Assembly: GCA_937968015.1 (NCBI GenBank)
Contig: CALBSO010000097.1
Span: forward strand, 1-9,145
Source of the DNA: an uncultured Thermomicrobia bacterium
GTDB taxonomy: Bacteria > Chloroflexota > Chloroflexia > Thermomicrobiales > JALYUS01
Direction of reading: 5' to 3'
DNA: 9,145 nt
The position numbers were made by a program, and so were the translations under genes. The notes under the pieces are model-generated. The model was not told the origin of the DNA. It did not search any database and saw nothing but the letters and a program-made list of their open reading frames with translations. How positions within the stretch are numbered: position 1 is the stretch's first letter; every line of letters begins with the position of its first letter. Positions 1-6,420 of this stretch are shown here, piece by piece.

Positions 1-47
1 GAGATTTCTGCCTGTCTCGTGGGCTCGGAGATGTGTATAAGAGACAG
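1..47 (+). other. Illumina Nextera i7 adapter (library artefact)
   Basis: This is synthetic sequence, not genome. Bases 1-5 (GAGAT) match the end of the P7 primer, 6-13 (TTCTGCCT) match an i7 index (N703 as I remember the kit list), 14-28 are the constant adapter part GTCTCGTGGGCTCGG, and 29-47 are the 19-bp Tn5 mosaic end AGATGTGTATAAGAGACAG. Together they reproduce the Nextera read-2 side in the right order without a mismatch. Translation across it gives the well-known artefact peptides containing MCIRDS. The contig therefore ends at a tagmentation point near position 48. Confidence 0.98.
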
Positions 48-281
48 CCCACACGGAAACCGATTGAACCGCAAAGACGCAAAGAGCACGAAGAGCGCAA
101 AGAAAATCAAAAGGAATCATCGTATGGGGCCATCGTCGCCTCTTCCGTCTTTTACCCATGCTCCCATTTCTCTCTTTCTCTCATGCTCTCTTTGCGTTCT
201 CTCCGGTTCCGTTGACGCACGGATGGGGGCGCGTTACGCTCTCGCGGCGGTTGGTTCGGATTCCGTTGGAAAGGAAGCGAT
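48..281. other. Non-coding leader upstream of the M42 peptidase gene
   Basis: No credible gene lies here; reading frames that cross it start inside the adapter. It holds the purine-rich inverted repeat at 67-208 and then about 60 bases leading to the peptidase ribosome-binding site (AAGGAAG, 271-277, four bases before the ATG at 282). I see no convincing -35/-10 pair. The true upstream neighbour is missing because the contig ends at the adapter. Confidence 0.6.
67..208. repeat. Imperfect purine-rich inverted repeat (AACCGCAAAGACGCAAAGAG type)
   Basis: The left arm starts at 67 with AACCGCAAAGACGCAAAGAG and continues as purine-rich sequence to about 107. The right arm, about 169-208, reads AACCGGAGAGAACGCAAAGAG on the opposite strand, so the outer ends are complementary with a few mismatches and one length difference. 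The stretch between the arms is about 60 bases and unpaired as far as I can see. This resembles small palindromic, non-coding intergenic elements that occur in many copies in several environmental bacterial phyla. It could form a long stem in the peptidase mRNA leader. Whether it is mobile is unknown. Confidence 0.6.
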
Positions 282-1331
282 ATGGCACTCAATGAGGCGC
301 TGTTCAAGCAGTTGGTGGAGACGCCCGGCGTGTCGGGGCGGGAGGAGCAGCAGCGAGTGATCGCCCGCGAGGAACTGGGCGCGCTGTGTGATGAAGTACG
401 GACAGATGCTCTCGGCAACGTGATCGGCACAAAAAAGGGGCGGGATGATGTGCGCGTGATGCTCGCCGCGCATATGGACGAGATTGGTTTCCTCGTCAAG
501 TACATTGACGACAAGGGGTTCCTCCGTCTACAAACGCTCGGCGGGCATGACCCGGCAAATATGGTCGCCCAGCGCGTCCTCGTCACGACCGCAAATGGGA
601 AGGCGCTGTGCGGCGCGTTGCAACCCGCTCGCAAGCCGCCGCATCTGACGCGCGGCGAGGAACGGAAACTGCCTCAGCATGACGAATTCTTCGTGGATCT
701 CGGCATGTCCGCCGATGCCGTCAAGGAGTCCGTGCGCGTCGGGGATTATGTGACGATGGATCGCACCTTCGAGCGCGTCGGCGACACCTACATCTGCAAG
801 GCGATGGACGACCGCGCCAGCCTCTTCGTGATGTTCGAGGCGCTCCGGGCGCTGCGCTCGCACGAGGCGACGATCTACGCGGTCGCGACGACGCAGGAAG
901 AGGTTGGGCTGCGCGGCGCGGCGGCGAGCGGTTCCGCCTTGAACCCGACGATTGTCGTCGCACTCGACGTGACGCTGGCGATGGACATCCCTGGTGGCGG
1001 CGCGGAGAATACCGTGACGAGCCTCGGCGGCGGTGCGGCGATCAAGATCATGGATGGCTCGCTGATCTGCCATCCGAAACTGGTCGAGCATTTCCGCGCG
1101 ATCGCCGAGCGTGAGGGGATCCCGCACCAGATGGAGGTCCTGCCCTTTGGCGGCACGGACGCGGGCGGCGTGCAGCGGCTCAACGGCGGCATCCCGGCGT
1201 TCACGCTCTCCATCCCGACGCGCTACGTCCACACGGTCAACGAGATGGTGAGCGCAGCGGACGTGCAGGCGTGCATTGATCTGCTCGCGCGGTACCTGGA
1301 AGAGGCGCACACGGGAGATTACGCGCTGTAG
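282..1331 (+). CDS. M42 family metallo-aminopeptidase (FrvX/TET-like)
   Basis: Cytosolic dinuclear-metal aminopeptidase that removes N-terminal residues from peptides; family members form tetrahedral dodecamers (TET). At 349 residues it has the family's usual length. All five metal ligands and the catalytic base can be placed: His64 in AHMDEIGF, bridging Asp176 in KAMDDR, the base Glu206 and ligand Glu207 in TTQEEVGLRGA, Asp229 in ALDVT, and His317 in RYVHTVNE. The PFGGTDAG motif is at about 288-295. Residues of roughly 70-160 correspond to the small PDZ-like domain inserted into the catalytic fold. The ATG at 282 is supported by AAGGAAG four bases upstream. The gene converges on the dehydratase gene with only nine bases between stops and no terminator hairpin there. 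M42 includes enzymes once annotated as endoglucanase M or deblocking aminopeptidase; residue specificity cannot be read from the sequence. Confidence 0.93.
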   Translation: MALNEALFKQLVETPGVSGREEQQRVIAREELGALCDEVRTDALGNVIGTKKGRDDVRVMLAAHMDEIGFLVKYIDDKGFLRLQTLGGHDPANMVAQRVLVTTANGKALCGALQPARKPPHLTRGEERKLPQHDEFFVDLGMSADAVKESVRVGDYVTMDRTFERVGDTYICKAMDDRASLFVMFEALRALRSHEATIYAVATTQEEVGLRGAAASGSALNPTIVVALDVTLAMDIPGGGAENTVTSLGGGAAIKIMDGSLICHPKLVEHFRAIAEREGIPHQMEVLPFGGTDAGGVQRLNGGIPAFTLSIPTRYVHTVNEMVSAADVQACIDLLARYLEEAHTGDYAL

Positions 1332-1340
1332 CGGGGATTT

Positions 1341-3065
1341 TCACGCGATAGACGCCCCGTCTGCGGTGCTGGCGGCCATCTTGGCATAGAGGGCGAGGAT
1401 ACCGCTCGTGTGGCGGGGTGGTGGCGGCGCCCACTGCGCGCGGCGGTCGGCGAGGAGCGCGTCCACTTCCTCAGGCGTCAAGTGACCGTCTTTCGTGCCG
1501 ACGACCGCGAGGCGGCGCTCCGGCACGTTGATCTCGATCAGGTCGCCTTCCTCGACCAAGGCGAGCGGGCCACCATCCATCGCCTCGGGCGTGACATGCC
1601 CGACCGCCGGGCCTTTCGCCGCCCCGGAATACCGCCCGTCCGTCACGACGGCGCAGGTTGCCGTGAGTTCGATGCTGGCGGCGATGATGGTTGTCGCGTA
1701 GTACATCTCCGGCATGCCGTTCGCCTTTGGTCCTTCGTAGCGGATCACGACCACATCGCCGGGTTGCACGACGCGCTCAATCAGCGCGGCGACCGCGCTG
1801 TCCTCATTGTCGAAGACGCGCGCCGGGCCGACATGAATATGCATCTCCTTCGGTACGGAGAAGTGCTTAATCACCGCGCCACCCGGCGCGAGATTGCCCC
1901 GCAGGACGCCGACGCCGCCCTCGGGGCCGAACGCCTGCGCACGCGGGCGGATAATTTCCTCCACCGGCACCTTGACATTCGCCAGGTAGCCGCGCGTCTC
2001 CTGGAAGAAGCGGCTCCGCTCGATTTCTTCCAGGTTCTCGCCGACCGTTTTGCCCGTCACAGTCATACAATTCAAGTGCAGCAAATCGCGGAGTTGCAAC
2101 ATTACTGCCGGGACGCCGCCCGCGTACCAGAGATATTCGACCGGATACTTGCCCGTCGTCTTCGCGTTCGCCAATACAGGGACATGGCGGTGGATGTAAT
2201 CGAAGTCATCAATCGTCACCACAATCCCGACCTCGCGGGCGATCACTGGCAGATGCAGGAGGCTGTTCGTAGAGCCGCCGACCGCCGCATGAAGCATGAT
2301 CGCGTTCTCGAACGCCGCGCGGGTGAGGATCTGGCGGGGTCGAAGATCCATCTCCACCAGTTTGACAATCTGCTTGCCGACCGCCCGCGCGACGCGCAGG
2401 TGGCGGGTGAGCGGCGCGGGGATCAGGCCGCTTCCCGGCAGCGCGAGGCCCAGCGCTTCGACCAGCACCTGACCCGTGCTCGCGCTCCCCATGAACTGGC
2501 AGGCGCCGCAACTGGGGCAGGCGTCGTGCTGGTGCATCTCAAGGTCCTCGCGGGACATTTCGCCCCGCTCCACCGCCGCGCCCATCCCCCACATATAATC
2601 GGAGGTGACGGAGTTCGGCGCGTTCATCTGCGTGCCGCCGGGCAGATGAATCGCCGGGAGGTTACAGCGCGCCATCGCGATCAAGTGCGCGGGGACAGAT
2701 TTGTCATTGCCGGAGATCAGCGCCATGCCGTCGTGCGGGTGGCCAAGGGCGTGAATCTCGATCATCGCCGCCTGAATATCGCGCGAGACGAGCGAGTAGG
2801 ACATGCCCGCGTGCGCCTGCGCGACGCCGTCGCAGATGTCCGACGTGTAGAAAACGCCCGGTTTGCCGCCCGCCTCGAAGACGCCATTGGAAACTTCCTC
2901 GATCAGCGGCCGGAAGTGGAAGGTGCCGGGGTGTCCCATCCCATACGCGCTCTCGACGAGGATTTGTGGCTTGCCGAGATCTTCCTCCGTCCAGTTCATG
3001 CCGAGACGGAGCGCGTCACCCTGATGATTGACCCGCCGCAATTGCTGGCTCTTCAGTTCAGGCAT
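1341..3065 (-). CDS. IlvD/Edd family dehydratase (dihydroxy-acid or sugar-acid dehydratase paralog)
   Basis: Iron-sulfur dehydratase-fold protein of 574 residues. The family removes water from dihydroxy acids (IlvD, valine/isoleucine synthesis) or sugar acids (Edd, YjhG/YagF, arabinonate and xylonate dehydratases). Seen here: SDICDG (75-80), YSLVSRDI (90-97), CPSCGAC (183-189), AAVGGSTNSLLHLP (260-273) and TDGRYSGAAKGPAVGHVTPEA (475-495). The usual NCDK is GNDK here (Asn120 in place of the cluster Cys), and the earlier PCN motif aligns with HPGT (45-48), so two of three usual cluster cysteines are absent. The GGVPAVM and MTVTGKTVGENL stretches recall YjhG/YagF more than true IlvD, so I give no symbol. 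I chose the ATG at 3065, preceded by GGGGGGAAAG on the coding strand, over an in-frame TTG at 3077. The substrate is unknown and cluster-dependent activity is uncertain. It is a single-gene unit, with no other branched-chain amino acid gene nearby. Confidence 0.85.
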   Translation of the reverse strand: MPELKSQQLRRVNHQGDALRLGMNWTEEDLGKPQILVESAYGMGHPGTFHFRPLIEEVSNGVFEAGGKPGVFYTSDICDGVAQAHAGMSYSLVSRDIQAAMIEIHALGHPHDGMALISGNDKSVPAHLIAMARCNLPAIHLPGGTQMNAPNSVTSDYMWGMGAAVERGEMSREDLEMHQHDACPSCGACQFMGSASTGQVLVEALGLALPGSGLIPAPLTRHLRVARAVGKQIVKLVEMDLRPRQILTRAAFENAIMLHAAVGGSTNSLLHLPVIAREVGIVVTIDDFDYIHRHVPVLANAKTTGKYPVEYLWYAGGVPAVMLQLRDLLHLNCMTVTGKTVGENLEEIERSRFFQETRGYLANVKVPVEEIIRPRAQAFGPEGGVGVLRGNLAPGGAVIKHFSVPKEMHIHVGPARVFDNEDSAVAALIERVVQPGDVVVIRYEGPKANGMPEMYYATTIIAASIELTATCAVVTDGRYSGAAKGPAVGHVTPEAMDGGPLALVEEGDLIEINVPERRLAVVGTKDGHLTPEEVDALLADRRAQWAPPPPRHTSGILALYAKMAASTADGASIA

Positions 3066-3410
3066 CTTTCCCCCCAATCATGCGTAATGCAGGCTTGCGC
3101 CCGCGATGTGATCTCCGCAGGCCGAAGCCGATGCTACCGTATCATACTGTCCTACCCAGGGGGCAAACACCTCTGGATGTCGGGGCCTATTCACTGATGG
3201 GCTGCGGACATCACGCCGGTCTTCCGCAACCCCACGCCCCGGCCCTGCAAAACCTGTAGAATAGCCGGGAGAGTTCGCCACAGAGAGACCGAGAGCACAG
3301 AGGAGAAACGAAGAGGAATAGAAAGAGATTTCTTCCCGTTTTCTCTCGATACTATCCTCTGTGTTCTCTCGCGTCTCTGTGGCTACAACATTCACCAGGA
3401 GGAGGGGTGT
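3066..3410. other. Divergent intergenic region between the dehydratase and VOC genes
   Basis: About 345 bases without a credible gene. Next to the dehydratase start, a TATGAT -10-like hexamer reads on the minus strand (bases 3146-3141), but no good -35 accompanies it, so this is only a weak promoter candidate. On the plus side there is TAGAAT at 3257-3262, again without a clear -35. The segment 3277-3383 is an imperfect inverted repeat. The VOC gene's strong ribosome-binding site, AGGAGGAGGGG, is at 3397-3407. Confidence 0.5.
3277..3383. repeat. Imperfect purine-rich inverted repeat (GCCACAGAGA type)
   Basis: The left arm begins GCCACAGAGAGACCGAGAG at 3277 and runs through purine-rich sequence to about 3327. 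The right arm, read on the opposite strand from 3383, begins GCCACAGAGACGCGAGAG. Both arms then share a CACAGAGGA segment and a further GA-rich stretch. The turning point is near 3328-3335. It has the same design as the repeat at 67-208 but a different terminal sequence (GCCACAGAGA rather than AACCGCAAAG). It ends 13 bases before the ribosome-binding site of the VOC gene, so it would fold in that gene's mRNA leader if transcription starts upstream. Confidence 0.65.
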
Positions 3411-3809
3411 GTGACTGAGGGGTTTGTGGCGCGGGTTGACGCGGAGAACCTGCACGTCTGCATCAAGGTGAAGGATTTCGACACGGCGCTCCGTTTTTAT
3501 CGCGACCTGATCGGGTTGCCGGTTCTCCGGCGGAGCGGCACGGATGATGCGCCGGTCTTTTACTGGTTGCCGGGCATACAACTAGCGAAGCAGACGGAGG
3601 ACCCCGGCGCGCATCCCTACGGTCTCTTTGACCACATTGGCCTCGCCGTCGAGAATATCGAGGAAATCTGTATGCGACTCGACGCCGCCGGATATATCGC
3701 CGAAACGCCACTCGATACGCGCGTCATCCCCGGCGTCGAGCGACGCGTGATGAACGCCTTCTATCGGGATCCGGATGGCAACAAGGTCGAGTTCGTCCAT
3801 TGGATCTGA
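3411..3809 (+). CDS. VOC superfamily (glyoxalase-fold) protein
   Basis: Single-domain VOC protein of 132 residues, the usual size for glyoxalase I-like lyases and related metalloenzymes. It shows two beta-alpha-beta-beta-beta halves: NLHVCIKVKDFDTALRFYRD (13-32) opens the first and DHIGLAVENIEEI (74-86) the second, ending with YRDPDGNKVEFVH (118-130). Putative metal ligands are His15, His75 and Glu127; Gln57 could be the fourth. This matches the glyoxalase I pattern in spacing, but the substrate cannot be told: dioxygenase, epimerase and antibiotic-resistance members share the fold. The start is GTG at 3411, backed by AGGAGGAGGGG ending three bases upstream. No functional link with the neighbouring F420 genes is evident, though all are on the same strand. 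Named lactoylglutathione lyase in many databases; I would not go that far. Confidence 0.85.
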   Translation: MTEGFVARVDAENLHVCIKVKDFDTALRFYRDLIGLPVLRRSGTDDAPVFYWLPGIQLAKQTEDPGAHPYGLFDHIGLAVENIEEICMRLDAAGYIAETPLDTRVIPGVERRVMNAFYRDPDGNKVEFVHWI

Positions 3810-3816
3810 GAGAGTC

Positions 3817-3842
3817 GGTAGTCAGCAGTCGGCAGCAGGCAG
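3817..3842 (+). repeat. Short dispersed repeat, copy 1 (GGTAGTC...GGCAGC)
   Basis: A 26-base stretch starting GGTAGTCAGCAGTCGGCAGC, eight bases after the VOC stop codon. It matches the reverse complement of 8401-8426 at 21 of 26 positions, and all five differences are transitions. It sits in a longer degenerate run (3811-3850) built from variations on AGTCGGCAGCAGGCAG. No gene or obvious hairpin explains it. Confidence 0.6.
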
Positions 3843-3865
3843 CAGGCAGGTACGGCAATCTCATT

Positions 3866-3890
3866 CCCCCTTCCCCACCGGGGAAGGGGG
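3866..3890. repeat. Perfect GC-rich hairpin repeat in front of the PPOX gene
   Basis: CCCCCTTCCCC, three bases ACC, then GGGGAAGGGGG: a perfect 11-bp stem. It is followed by CTAAAAGG rather than a run of T, so a standard intrinsic terminator is unlikely, although it would hinder readthrough from the VOC gene. The closely related hairpin at 4406-4428 marks it as an interspersed repeat. It lies 13 bases before the TAGGAGG ribosome-binding site of the next gene. Confidence 0.7.
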
Positions 3891-3915
3891 CTAAAAGGTT
3901 AAGTAGGAGGCTTCA

Positions 3916-4320
3916 TTGGCAACCCAACTGACGGACAAAGCGCGAGAATTCCTGAACGAGAAGCGGTTTGCGGTGCTGGCGACGATCAACAAGGATGGCA
4001 CGCCGCAGCAGACCGTGATGTGGTACGAACTGCAAAATGATGAGATTATGATGAACACCGCGCAGGGCCGCGTGAAGGATCGCAACCTTGCCCGCGACCC
4101 GCGCATCTCGATCTGTGTGGAGGATGGACAGCGGTTCGTCACGCTACGCGGCACCGTGACGCTGAATCACGATGTCGAGACCGCACAGGCGGACATCGCG
4201 CGGCTCGCCGTGCGATATAGCGGCCCGGAACGCGCGCGGGAATCAACGCCGAACTTTCGCAAAGAGCACCGCATCACGCTGCGGATGAAGATCGAAGGGG
4301 TAGTAGAGCGGGGGTTCTAG
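3916..4320 (+). CDS. PPOX-class, probably F420-dependent, oxidoreductase
   Basis: Small split-barrel flavin/deazaflavin-binding protein of 134 residues, in the pyridoxamine 5'-phosphate oxidase superfamily. It resembles the F420-binding branch typified by mycobacterial Rv1155-like proteins. Features of that branch: FAVLATINKDGTPQQTVMWYE (18-38), NTAQGRVKDRNLARDPRIS (47-65, the cofactor-phosphate-binding segment), and a closing basic strand HRITLRMKIEGV. Such proteins usually act as dimers and reduce conjugated substrates with F420H2, but the substrate here is unknown and FMN use cannot be excluded by eye. The start is TTG at 3916, chosen because TAGGAGG (3904-3910) sits five bases upstream and the protein begins in register with the family. 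Its position about 1.1 kb ahead of cofD supports the F420 assignment. Confidence 0.85.
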   Translation: MATQLTDKAREFLNEKRFAVLATINKDGTPQQTVMWYELQNDEIMMNTAQGRVKDRNLARDPRISICVEDGQRFVTLRGTVTLNHDVETAQADIARLAVRYSGPERARESTPNFRKEHRITLRMKIEGVVERGF

Positions 4321-4373
4321 GAGGAAAGGGATCTCGTCCACTGCTCAGAGGGGGAGAATGCCGGGATTCGTTG

Positions 4374-4401
4374 GGGCGGTTGCACCTCGGCGTGACCGCC
4401 C
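4374..4401. other. Hairpin downstream of the PPOX gene
   Basis: GGGCGGT (4374-4380) pairs with ACCGCCC (4395-4401), and an inner CAC/GTG can extend the stem around a CTCGGC loop. It lies 54 bases after the PPOX stop. No T-run follows, so it may be a weak terminator or an RNA-stabilising 3' structure rather than a classical terminator. Confidence 0.45.
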
Positions 4402-4405
4402 AGTT

Positions 4406-4428
4406 CCCCTTCCCTTCGAGGGCGGGGG
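4406..4428. repeat. GC-rich hairpin repeat in front of the LLM oxidoreductase gene
   Basis: CCCCTTCCCT, loop TCG, AGGGCGGGGG: a 10-bp stem with one T/C mismatch and one G-T pair. It is a diverged relative of the hairpin at 3866-3890 (same CCCCTTCCC core). The sequence immediately after it, TCAGGGGGTAGG, provides the ribosome-binding site of the downstream gene. Hence the repeat's flank seems to have been taken over as a translation signal, and a folded stem would sit directly beside it. Confidence 0.6.
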
Positions 4429-4445
4429 TCAGGGGGTAGGAAAAT

Positions 4446-5468
4446 ATGGGTTTCATCGGCTACTCGGCATCATTGGAGCAGTTCCATCCGAATGACCTCG
4501 TGCGCTGGTGCCAGCAGGCGGAGGATGTCGGCTTCGGAGGCGTCTTTGCCTCGGAGCACTTCCATCCGTGGACGCCGGAGCAGGGGCAAGCGGCGTTCGT
4601 CTGGACCTTCTTTGGTGCGCTCGGCCAGGCGACGAAGACGATGCGCTTCGGTACGGGCATCACCTGCCCCACCTTCCGCTTTCACCCCGCCGTCGTCGCG
4701 CACGCCGCCGCCACGACTGAGGCGATGTTCCCCGGCCGCACCTACCTCGGTCTCGGCAGCGGTGAGGCGCTCAATGAGCACATCATCGGCGGTCTCTGGC
4801 CGGAAGCGCCGACGCGCCTCGCGATGATGACCGAGGCGGTGGAGATCATCCAGAAGCTCTTCACCGGCAAGGTCGTCAAGCACAAGGGCGATTTCTTCAC
4901 CCTCGAATCGGCCAAACTCTACACAATGCCGGAGACGCCGCCGCCCATCTACATCGCCACCGCCGGCCCCGTCACCGCGCAGCGCACCGGCAAGACGGTG
5001 GATGGCCTGATCACCGTCGGCGCGGCGGATGACAAGATCAAGGGGCTCTTTGAGCGGTTCGAGCGGGGCGCGCGCGAGGCGGGCAAGGACCCAGGGGCGA
5101 TGCCGAAACTGATCCAGATCCACACCTCGTGGGCGGAGATGCAGGAGCAATGCATCGAGTGGGCGATGAAGGAATGGCCGAACGGCGGCATGCCGTGGCC
5201 GAAGGCGGATGTGCGCAACCCCGAGGATTTCCAGGCGATGGCGAAATACATCCGTCCGGAGAACTTCAAGAACCGCGTGCTGATGACGCCGGACTGGGAC
5301 GAGCACCGCGCCCACGTCCAGAAGTACATTGACCTCGGTTTCGATGAGATTTATGTCCACAATGTCGGGCGCAATCAGGAGGAGTGGATCGCGGGGATGG
5401 CGAAGCATGTCATCCCGCGGGTGAAGTGGCCGGAAAAGGCAATGGCAGCGGCGGGCGGCGCGGCGTGA
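4446..5468 (+). CDS. LLM-class F420-dependent oxidoreductase (F420-G6PDH-like subfamily)
   Basis: TIM-barrel oxidoreductase of 340 residues in the luciferase-like monooxygenase class, using F420 for hydride transfer. It resembles mycobacterial Fgd (TIGR03557-type): GYSASLEQFHP (5-15), ASEHFHPW (35-42; Glu37-His38 match Fgd Asp39-His40), TPTFR-like CPTFRFHPAVVAHA (74-87), and GLGSGEALNE (102-111; Glu107 matches Fgd catalytic Glu109). Of the Fgd sugar-phosphate ligands, Arg283 aligns with Arg277. The position of Lys259 appears to be Ala, and Lys198 cannot be placed firmly, so glucose 6-phosphate is doubtful; an alcohol or other hydroxy substrate is possible. The ATG at 4446 follows GGGGGTAGG by five bases. 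It is first in the operon, and its TGA overlaps the GTG of cofD, so cofactor user and cofactor synthesis are co-expressed. The C-terminus ends in an Ala/Gly-rich tail. Confidence 0.9.
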   Translation: MGFIGYSASLEQFHPNDLVRWCQQAEDVGFGGVFASEHFHPWTPEQGQAAFVWTFFGALGQATKTMRFGTGITCPTFRFHPAVVAHAAATTEAMFPGRTYLGLGSGEALNEHIIGGLWPEAPTRLAMMTEAVEIIQKLFTGKVVKHKGDFFTLESAKLYTMPETPPPIYIATAGPVTAQRTGKTVDGLITVGAADDKIKGLFERFERGAREAGKDPGAMPKLIQIHTSWAEMQEQCIEWAMKEWPNGGMPWPKADVRNPEDFQAMAKYIRPENFKNRVLMTPDWDEHRAHVQKYIDLGFDEIYVHNVGRNQEEWIAGMAKHVIPRVKWPEKAMAAAGGAA

Positions 5469-6418
5469 ATGTCGTCGCGCTCGCGGGAGGCGTTGGCGGG
5501 GCGAAACTCGCCGACGGCCTCTACCGGACCCTGCCGCCGGATACGCTGACGATCATCGGCAACACCGCCGACGACCTCGAACTCTTTGGCGTCTGGATCA
5601 GCCCGGACCTCGATACCGTGATGTACACCCTCGCGGGTCTCGCCAATCCGGCGACGGGCTGGGGGGTCGCGGACGACACCTTCACGACGCTCGGCATGCT
5701 CGAACGATACGGTGAGGAGATCTGGTTTCGTCTCGGTGACGCGGACTTCGCGACGCACCTGAAGCGCACGGCGGGCCTGCGTGCCGGGCGACGACTCACT
5801 GATGTGACGGCGTCCCTCACCGTACCGCTCGGCATCCGCGCCCGCTTGCTGCCGATGTGCGACGAGCGAGTGGGCACGGAAGTCGAGACGCCGGAGGGAT
5901 GGCGCGATTTTCAGGACTATTTCGTGCGCCGCCGCCACGCAGATCGCGTCACGCACATCCGATTCGCGGGTATTGCACACGCGCGGATGACGCCGGAGGT
6001 TGCGGACGCGCTGGCAAAGGCCGATGCGATCGTCTTCTGCCCCTCGAATCCCCTTGTCAGCATCGGGCCGATCCTCGCCGTGCCGGGGGTGCGCGATGCG
6101 CTGGTTGCCAGCCCCGCTGTGAAGATCGCCGTCTCGCCGATCGTCGGTGGCAAGGCGCTCAAAGGGCCGGCGGACCGGATGCTCGCCGAACGCGGCATGG
6201 AGGTCTCCGCGTTCGGCGTGGCAACCGGCTACAGTAGCCTTCTCGATGCGATGACGATTGACACGCTCGATGCGGCGGACGCTTCGCGCATCGAGGGGCT
6301 GGGTATGGCTGTACAGGTAACGCAGACGGTCATGCAGAACGACGCGGACCGGCAGCAACTCGCGCGCGATGTCCTCACGTTCGCGGAAGCCCTCGCCACA
6401 CGGCAGCCGGTGGCCTGA
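5465..6418 (+). CDS. cofD: CofD/FbiA, 2-phospho-L-lactate (or phosphoenolpyruvate) transferase
   Basis: Transfers the phospho-lactyl, or in bacteria often the enolpyruvyl-phosphate, group from the GDP-linked intermediate made by CofC to the deazaflavin Fo, giving F420-0 or dehydro-F420-0. At 317 residues it is of normal length. Motifs in order: LAGGVGGAKLADGL (6-19), IGNTADDLELFG (31-42), PDLDTVMYTLAG (47-58), WGVADDTF (66-73), RLGDADFATH (89-98), CPSNPLVSIGPIL (192-204) and SPIVGGKALKGPA (224-236). These line the Fo and nucleotide pockets. Start chosen as GTG at 5465 within the GTGA overlap with the preceding stop; a longer frame begins at 5384, but its extra 27 residues are the neighbour's coding region read out of frame. 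No good ribosome-binding site precedes the GTG, so translation is probably coupled to the LLM gene. Which donor (lactate, PEP or phosphoglycerate type) is used cannot be read here. Confidence 0.95.
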   Translation: MNVVALAGGVGGAKLADGLYRTLPPDTLTIIGNTADDLELFGVWISPDLDTVMYTLAGLANPATGWGVADDTFTTLGMLERYGEEIWFRLGDADFATHLKRTAGLRAGRRLTDVTASLTVPLGIRARLLPMCDERVGTEVETPEGWRDFQDYFVRRRHADRVTHIRFAGIAHARMTPEVADALAKADAIVFCPSNPLVSIGPILAVPGVRDALVASPAVKIAVSPIVGGKALKGPADRMLAERGMEVSAFGVATGYSSLLDAMTIDTLDAADASRIEGLGMAVQVTQTVMQNDADRQQLARDVLTFAEALATRQPVA

Positions 6419-6420
6419 GC

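Noticed and set aside
19..360. Open frame beginning MGSEMCIRDS at the contig start
   Set aside because: Its first codons are Nextera adapter and the rest runs through the inverted repeat and into the peptidase gene out of frame.
1332..1340. Bidirectional terminator between the convergent peptidase and dehydratase genes
   Set aside because: The nine-base gap and its flanks show no stable stem with a T-run.
1410..3197. Long plus-strand open frame (595 codons) opposite the dehydratase
   Set aside because: Arg/His/Ala-rich shadow frame typical of GC-rich DNA; no recognisable motifs, while the minus strand encodes a clear dehydratase.
3811..3890. Possible CRISPR-like or tandem repeat array after the VOC gene
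   Set aside because: The units are degenerate and too short, with no regular spacers and no cas genes; better described as a dispersed repeat plus a separate hairpin.
3866..3890. Intrinsic terminator call for the perfect GC hairpin
   Set aside because: No T-run follows on either strand (CTAAAAGG on plus; GATT region on minus), and a related copy at 4406-4428 points to an interspersed repeat.
5384..5464. Upstream start for cofD
   Set aside because: The extra 27 codons overlap the LLM gene in another frame and the family's N-terminal motif starts right after the GTG at 5465.
4446..5468. Naming the LLM gene fgd (glucose-6-phosphate dehydrogenase)
   Set aside because: Catalytic residues fit but at least one phosphate-binding Lys appears to be missing, so only the subfamily is supported.
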